Part shown: positions 60,232 through 64,000 of the stretch, piece by piece | How the letters are laid out: every line of letters starts with the position of its first letter | Position numbering within the stretch: position 1 is the first letter of the stretch | Assembly: GCA_036496605.1 (NCBI GenBank) | Contig: DASXKV010000035.1 | Span: 1-64,000, forward strand | Length of the DNA stretch: 64,000 bases | DNA from: Gemmatimonadaceae bacterium | GTDB taxonomy: Bacteria; Gemmatimonadota; Gemmatimonadetes; Gemmatimonadales; Gemmatimonadaceae | Direction of reading: 5' to 3' | The notes under the pieces: generated by a model | Told to the model about the DNA's origin: nothing | Databases searched by the model: none | What the model saw: only the letters and a program-made list of their open reading frames with translations | Position numbers and translations under genes: made by a program

Positions 60232-61079
60232 CCACGACCGAACAAATCGCCGTACTCGGCGCGGGCCAGATGGGCAACGGTATCGCCCACGTCTTCGCGC
60301 AGAGCGGCTTTGCGGTGACCATGATCGACGTCTCGAACGACGCGCTTGCCAGGGGCCGGGCGACGATCGCTTCGAACCTCGAGCGACAGATCAAGAAGGG
60401 CTCACTCGTTGCCGATCAGAGGGACTCGATTCTTAGCCGCGTGACCACCGCATCATCGACCGAGGCGGTGGCTGATGCTTCTCTGGTGATCGAAGCCGTC
60501 ACCGAGAATCGTGAGCTCAAATTCAAGATCTTCGGTGATCTCGATCGACGCGCGCGCTCCGACGCGATTCTCGCGTCGAACACGAGCTCCATCTCGATTA
60601 CCGAGATCGGTGCGCGCACTCGCCGCCCCGAACTCGTCATCGGCATGCATTTCATGAATCCGGTGCCCGTGATGCAGCTCGTGGAAGTGATCCGCGGTCT
60701 TGCGACTTCGCAGGAGACGACGACGCGGGTGCTCGCACTGAGCAAGGCCGTCGGAAAGACGCCCGTCGAGGTGCAGGATTATCCAGGCTTCGTGGCGAAT
60801 CGCGTGCTGATGCCGATGATCAATGAGGCCGTGTATTGTCTGATGGAGGGTGTCGGCAGCGCTGAGGCGATCGACACCGTAATGAGGTTGGGTATGAATC
60901 ATCCGATGGGCCCGCTCGCGCTGGCGGACCTCATCGGACTCGATACCTGCGTCGCCATCCTCGAGGTGCTGCACGAGGGTCTCGGCGATCCCAAGTATCG
61001 CCCGTGTCCGCTACTCAGGAAATACGTTGCGGCAGGGTGGCTGGGACGAAAGACGAAGCGAGGATTTTACGCGTACTGA
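60228..61079 (+). CDS. 3-hydroxyacyl-CoA (3-hydroxybutyryl-CoA) dehydrogenase
   Basis: A 283-residue NAD(P)-dependent dehydrogenase. Rossmann motif VLGAGQMGNGIAHVFAQSG (about 9-27), VIEAVTENRELK, NTSSISITEIGA, MHFMNPVPVMQLVEVIRG with the catalytic His, and C-terminal NHPMGPLALADLIGLDTC. Length and layout fit the monofunctional PaaH/HBD enzyme of butyrate or PHB-type metabolism. ATG 60228 overlaps the CPBP stop (ATGA). A longer open frame upstream reads across the CPBP gene in the wrong frame and is rejected. Confidence 0.93.
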   Translation: MTTTEQIAVLGAGQMGNGIAHVFAQSGFAVTMIDVSNDALARGRATIASNLERQIKKGSLVADQRDSILSRVTTASSTEAVADASLVIEAVTENRELKFKIFGDLDRRARSDAILASNTSSISITEIGARTRRPELVIGMHFMNPVPVMQLVEVIRGLATSQETTTRVLALSKAVGKTPVEVQDYPGFVANRVLMPMINEAVYCLMEGVGSAEAIDTVMRLGMNHPMGPLALADLIGLDTCVAILEVLHEGLGDPKYRPCPLLRKYVAAGWLGRKTKRGFYAY

Positions 61080-61080
61080 G

Positions 61081-61190
61081 GTTGTTGGTGGTTGGTGATC
61101 GGTGGTTGGCGGGTAGGGACTGCCGGAACGAAGCGCTGGCAAATCCGAACGCACCAATCACCAACCACCAATCACCAATCACAAATCACG
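61081..61190 (+). repeat. Heptamer-periodic inverted repeat before acyl-CoA dehydrogenase
   Basis: G/T-rich arm (61084-61128, units GTGGTTG, GTGATCG) and C/A-rich arm (61151-61186, units CACCAAC, CACCAAT), complementary and ending about 7 nt before the ATG of the acyl-CoA dehydrogenase. Strong copy, closely resembling those at 55.4 and 63.5 kb. Confidence 0.88.
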
Positions 61191-61193
61191 ACC

Positions 61194-62360
61194 ATGGCTT
61201 GGGCTCTAACTCCGCTAACTGAAGAACAACGCGAGATACAGCGCGTCGCGCGCGATTTTGCGCAGCGAGAGATCGCGCCCAACGTCGATCGGTGGGATCG
61301 CGACCAGCAGTTCGACCCGGCGATGGTGGGGAAGCTGGGCGAGCTTGGCTTCCTGGGGATGCTTCTCCCGGAGGAGCACGACGGCCTCGGCCTCGATATG
61401 CTCACGTATCTCGTCGCGCTCGAGGAGATCGCGACCGTGGACGCGTCGATCGCGGTGATGATGAGCGTTCACAACTCGCTTCCGACGCAGATGATTCTTC
61501 GCTGGGGAAGCGAGGAGCAGAAGAAACGGTATCTGGGTCCGATGGCGCGGGGCGAGCAGCTCGGCGCCTTTGCACTTTCGGAACCGGACGCGGGCTCGGA
61601 CGCTGCGTCGCTCCGCGCTCAGGCCGTGCGCGATGGTGAGTGCTGGGTGTTGAATGGCACGAAGGCGTGGGTGACGAGCGGTACGCAGGCAGGTGTCATC
61701 CTCGCGATGGTTCGCACCGACACGCCGAAGGACCGTCGCGGTGCACGCGGCATCAGCGCGTTCATCATCACGCCGGATTTGGCGGGGTTCAGCGTCGGCA
61801 AGAAAGAAGACAAGATGGGACTTCGCTCGTCGCCCACGGTGCAGATCAGCTTCGACAATTTGCGCGTGCCGGCGGCGAATCTCCTGGGAGAGGAAGGCAG
61901 CGGTTTCATTTATGCGATGCAGTCGCTGGACAATGGCCGGCTCGGGATCGCGGCGCAGGCAATCGGGATTTCCGAAGCAGCGTTGCGCCTCTCGTCTCGC
62001 TATGCGGCAGAGCGGCGCCAGTTCGGTAAGCCGATCAAGGAATTTCAGGCAATCCAGTTCAAGCTCGCCGACATCGCGACGCGCGTGAGCGCTGGCCGAG
62101 CGCTCCTCCACGCCGCGGCGACGGCGAAGGATCGTGGAGAACACGTGAGGCAGTTCAGCGCGATGGCGAAATTGTTCGCGAGCGAGACGGCGATGGCGGC
62201 GACGTCGGAGGCGATCCAGATCTTCGGCGGCTACGGCTATGTGAAGGACTATCCTGTGGAACGCCTCTTTCGCGACGCGAAGGTTACCGAGATCTACGAA
62301 GGCACGTCCGAAATTCAGAGAATTGTCATTGCGCGCGAGTTGTACTCGCGTAGCACATAA
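61194..62360 (+). CDS. Acyl-CoA dehydrogenase
   Basis: A 388-residue FAD-dependent dehydrogenase. LTEEQREIQRVARDFAQREIAP at the N-terminus, MSVHNSLPTQMILRWGSEEQ, FALSEPDAGSDAASLRA, the catalytic-Glu region RDAKVTEIYEGTSEIQRIVIARELY at the C-terminus. It introduces an alpha-beta double bond into acyl-CoA and hands electrons to ETF. The ATG at 61194 follows the repeat directly with no Shine-Dalgarno sequence. Substrate chain length not decidable; butyryl- or isovaleryl-CoA is suggested by the neighbours. Confidence 0.92.
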   Translation: MAWALTPLTEEQREIQRVARDFAQREIAPNVDRWDRDQQFDPAMVGKLGELGFLGMLLPEEHDGLGLDMLTYLVALEEIATVDASIAVMMSVHNSLPTQMILRWGSEEQKKRYLGPMARGEQLGAFALSEPDAGSDAASLRAQAVRDGECWVLNGTKAWVTSGTQAGVILAMVRTDTPKDRRGARGISAFIITPDLAGFSVGKKEDKMGLRSSPTVQISFDNLRVPAANLLGEEGSGFIYAMQSLDNGRLGIAAQAIGISEAALRLSSRYAAERRQFGKPIKEFQAIQFKLADIATRVSAGRALLHAAATAKDRGEHVRQFSAMAKLFASETAMAATSEAIQIFGGYGYVKDYPVERLFRDAKVTEIYEGTSEIQRIVIARELYSRST

Positions 62361-62369
62361 TCACTGGTG

Positions 62370-62404
62370 CTAGGCCCCCAAGCCCTAGCCCCTAGCCCCC
62401 TGTT
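62370..62404 (+). repeat. C-rich half-element before the amino-acid dehydrogenase gene
   Basis: Units CCCTAGC and CCCCTAG with 7-nt spacing at 62375-62400, ending about 8 nt before the ATG at 62409. No clear G-rich arm. Same unit as the C-arm near 8.0 kb. Confidence 0.5.
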
Positions 62405-62408
62405 TCCG

Positions 62409-63530
62409 ATGGAAACATCAACACTTGAAGGTCCAGTTCAGTCGGCGCCGATGCCGGGCATGCAACTCTTCGAAACCATCGCCAGCATGGGGCACGAGCA
62501 GCTCGTGCTCTGCCAGGATGCAGCGTCCGGCTATCGCGGTATCATCGCCGTCCACAGCACGGTGCTCGGTCCCGCGTTAGGCGGCACGCGCTTCTGGAGC
62601 TACGCCACCGATGACGAGGCCATCGTCGACGCGCTGCGGCTCGCGCGTGGGATGACGTACAAGAACGCGGTCGCCGGGCTCAATCTCGGCGGCGGCAAGT
62701 CGGTCATCATCGGCGACAACAAGACGACGAATCGCGAGCTGCTCTTTCGCGCGCACGGGCGCTTCGTCGAGAGCTTGGGCGGCAGATACATCACCGCGGA
62801 GGATGTCGGTACGAGTACCGCCGACATGGACTTCGTCCACATGGAGACCGATTACGTCACCGGTCTCGCGGGCAGGTCGGGAGATCCATCGCCCGTCACG
62901 GCGCACGGGGTGTTCCGCGCGATCCAGGCAGCGGCGAAGGAGCGCTGGAATAGCGACGACGTCTCGGGACGCACGATCGCGCTCCAGGGCTGCGGCCACG
63001 TCGGTTACTATCTTGCTAAAGAGCTGCACGAGGCCGGTGCGCGGCTCGTCGTCACCGACATCGATGCCGAGCGCGTGAAGCGTGTGACGAACGAGTTCGG
63101 GGCGCGCGCCGTCGCGTCCGAAGATATCTACGCCGTCCAGGCGGACGTCTTCGCGCCGTGCGCGTTAGGCGCGATCATCAACGACAAGACGATTGCGCAG
63201 CTCAAGGTCGAGATCGTCGCCGGCGCGGCGAACAATCAGCTGCTCGACGAGCGCCACGGCGAAGAGCTCGAGGATCACGAGATTCTCTATACGCCCGACT
63301 ACGTCGCCAACGCCGGCGGTGTGATCAACGTCTACAGCGAGCTGGCCGGCTGGACGTCGGCGCGCTCTTTCCGAAAAGCCGACGAGATCTACGACACGGT
63401 GCTGCGCGTCTTCGCGATCGCCAAGGACGAGCGCATCCCCACCTACCTCGCCGCCGACCGCCTCGCCGAGCAGCGCATTCACGCCGTGAACGCGATGGTG
63501 CGTACCTGGCCGCAGTGGCCGAACAAATAG
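62409..63530 (+). CDS. Leucine/valine-type amino-acid dehydrogenase
   Basis: A 373-residue Glu/Leu/Phe/Val dehydrogenase. Catalytic-lysine region LNLGGGKSVIIGD (about 92-104), VAGAANNQLLD, NADH-binding ALQGCGHVGYYLAKELHEAGARLVVTDID (about 195-223), and TPDYVANAGGVINVY. The overall layout and length fit leucine dehydrogenase, deaminating branched-chain amino acids to 2-oxoacids. ATG 62409 is preferred over the ATG at 62367, which lies in the C-rich half-element. It adjoins acyl-CoA genes, consistent with branched-chain amino-acid breakdown. Confidence 0.88.
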   Translation: METSTLEGPVQSAPMPGMQLFETIASMGHEQLVLCQDAASGYRGIIAVHSTVLGPALGGTRFWSYATDDEAIVDALRLARGMTYKNAVAGLNLGGGKSVIIGDNKTTNRELLFRAHGRFVESLGGRYITAEDVGTSTADMDFVHMETDYVTGLAGRSGDPSPVTAHGVFRAIQAAAKERWNSDDVSGRTIALQGCGHVGYYLAKELHEAGARLVVTDIDAERVKRVTNEFGARAVASEDIYAVQADVFAPCALGAIINDKTIAQLKVEIVAGAANNQLLDERHGEELEDHEILYTPDYVANAGGVINVYSELAGWTSARSFRKADEIYDTVLRVFAIAKDERIPTYLAADRLAEQRIHAVNAMVRTWPQWPNK

Positions 63531-63590
63531 GTGGTTGGCCGCGGGTGGTTGGTCGTTGGTGAACACCAACAACCAACTACCAACCACCAG
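63531..63590 (+). repeat. Heptamer-periodic inverted repeat before rpiB
   Basis: G-rich arm (63531-63560, units GTGGTTG, GTCGTTG), short loop GAA, C/A-rich arm (63564-63588, units CACCAAC, TACCAAC), nearly perfect complement, then about 14 nt to the rpiB ATG at 63602. Confidence 0.88.
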
Positions 63591-63601
63591 AAAATCCATT
63601 G

Positions 63602-64000
63602 ATGCCTCCAATTCTGATCGCCTCCGACCACGCCGGGTTCGAGCTCAAGGAAAAGCTCGAGCGATGGCTTCGCGAGACGGGCTACACGGTGAAGGATCTC
63701 GGTACCAATGGCGAGGAGTCCACCGACTATCCTGACTACGCCCATCCTCTCGCCCAACAAGTCTCCGATGGCGTTGCCGACCGGGGCGTTTTACTCTGTG
63801 GGACGGGGCTCGGTATGAGCTACGTCGCGAATCGGTATCCGCATGTTCGCGCCGCCGTCGCCTGGTCGCCGGAGGTTGCCGAGCTGGCGCGGCGGCACAA
63901 CGACGCAAATGTTCTCGCGCTACCTGCCCGCTTCCTCTCCGAGGCTGAGGCGCGCCAAATTCTCCAGACGTGGCTGGACACGCCGTTCGAGGGTGGCCGG
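63602..64000 (+). CDS. rpiB: Ribose 5-phosphate isomerase B, cut off by window edge
   Basis: The first 133 residues of the RpiB fold: IASDHAGFELKEKLERWL (about 6-23), GTNGEESTDYPDYAHPLA, DRGVLLCGTGLGMSYVANRYPHVRAAVAWSPEVAELARRHNDANVLALPAR. RpiB interconverts ribose and ribulose 5-phosphate in the pentose phosphate pathway. The start ATG at 63602 lacks a Shine-Dalgarno sequence and follows the C-rich repeat arm. The 3' end is outside the window. Confidence 0.93.
   Translation, partial: MPPILIASDHAGFELKEKLERWLRETGYTVKDLGTNGEESTDYPDYAHPLAQQVSDGVADRGVLLCGTGLGMSYVANRYPHVRAAVAWSPEVAELARRHNDANVLALPARFLSEAEARQILQTWLDTPFEGGR

Overview
The window is high-GC, gene-dense bacterial DNA with almost no mobile DNA. 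The gene set (TonB-dependent receptor with an N-terminal carboxypeptidase-like domain, zinc-finger anti-sigma factors, a DUF4159/DUF4175/TPR operon, DUF2723 membrane glycosyltransferase, many lipoproteins, heptose pathway genes) indicates a diderm heterotroph. The protein family mix is most consistent with Gemmatimonadota; that placement is inference from family resemblance, not a search.

Layout. 1-8 kb, minus strand: partial TonB-dependent receptor, a LacI-type regulator whose helix-turn-helix lies upstream of any ordinary start codon, ispE, an LPG-synthase-like membrane protein, an Hpt-like scaffold without phospho-histidines, and pdxJ. 8.8-12 kb: small lipoprotein, methylmalonyl-CoA epimerase, thioredoxin, an unknown protein and rsmI. 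12-19.5 kb: a tightly coupled operon DUF4159 - DUF4175 - TPR - exported 425-residue protein. 19.6-24.8 kb: a RadC/JAB-DinG helicase fusion, an FAH-family enzyme, an aminotransferase and a TonB-like membrane protein. 24.8-30.6 kb: lexA with its probable operator, gltX, tRNA-Ser(GCU), a GAF-GGDEF-EAL protein with a receiver partner, and a tandem universal stress protein. 30.8-32.5 kb is the least ordinary stretch: tiny proteins, a truncated gene, a decayed copy of the 3' end of tRNA-Ser(UGA), a lipoprotein and the intact tRNA. 32.6-43.1 kb: an MhqO-MhqD-like fusion, a GT9 glycosyltransferase, an ECF sigma/anti-sigma pair, a pentapeptide-repeat protein, a molybdopterin oxidoreductase with its cytochrome b, a beta-propeller lipoprotein, an orphan anti-sigma-like protein and DUF2723. 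43.6-55 kb, minus strand: purH, an M42 peptidase, purN, gmhB-like, selA, an Ig-like lipoprotein, valS and a BON protein. 55-64 kb, plus strand: a tiny membrane protein, thrS, thiolase, bioY, CPBP protease, 3-hydroxybutyryl-CoA dehydrogenase, acyl-CoA dehydrogenase, leucine-type dehydrogenase and partial rpiB.

How genes work together: thiolase, hydroxyacyl-CoA dehydrogenase, acyl-CoA dehydrogenase, amino-acid dehydrogenase and (separately) methylmalonyl-CoA epimerase suggest acyl-CoA and branched-chain amino-acid metabolism. PurH and PurN serve purine synthesis. SelA implies selenoprotein synthesis.

Two sequence-level signals are not explained by any gene. First, a family of elements built on a 7-nt period, each with a G-rich 5' arm and a complementary C-rich 3' arm, lies at the 5' ends of unrelated genes (near 7.95, 12.2, 16.5, 43.4, 55.5, 61.1 and 63.55 kb, with weaker or half copies near 10.2, 58.77 and 62.39 kb). 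Second, the non-palindromic octamer CGTTAGGC occurs about 33 times on either strand, against roughly 2-3 expected from base composition, often forcing the rare codon TTA. These are the best candidates for something undescribed.
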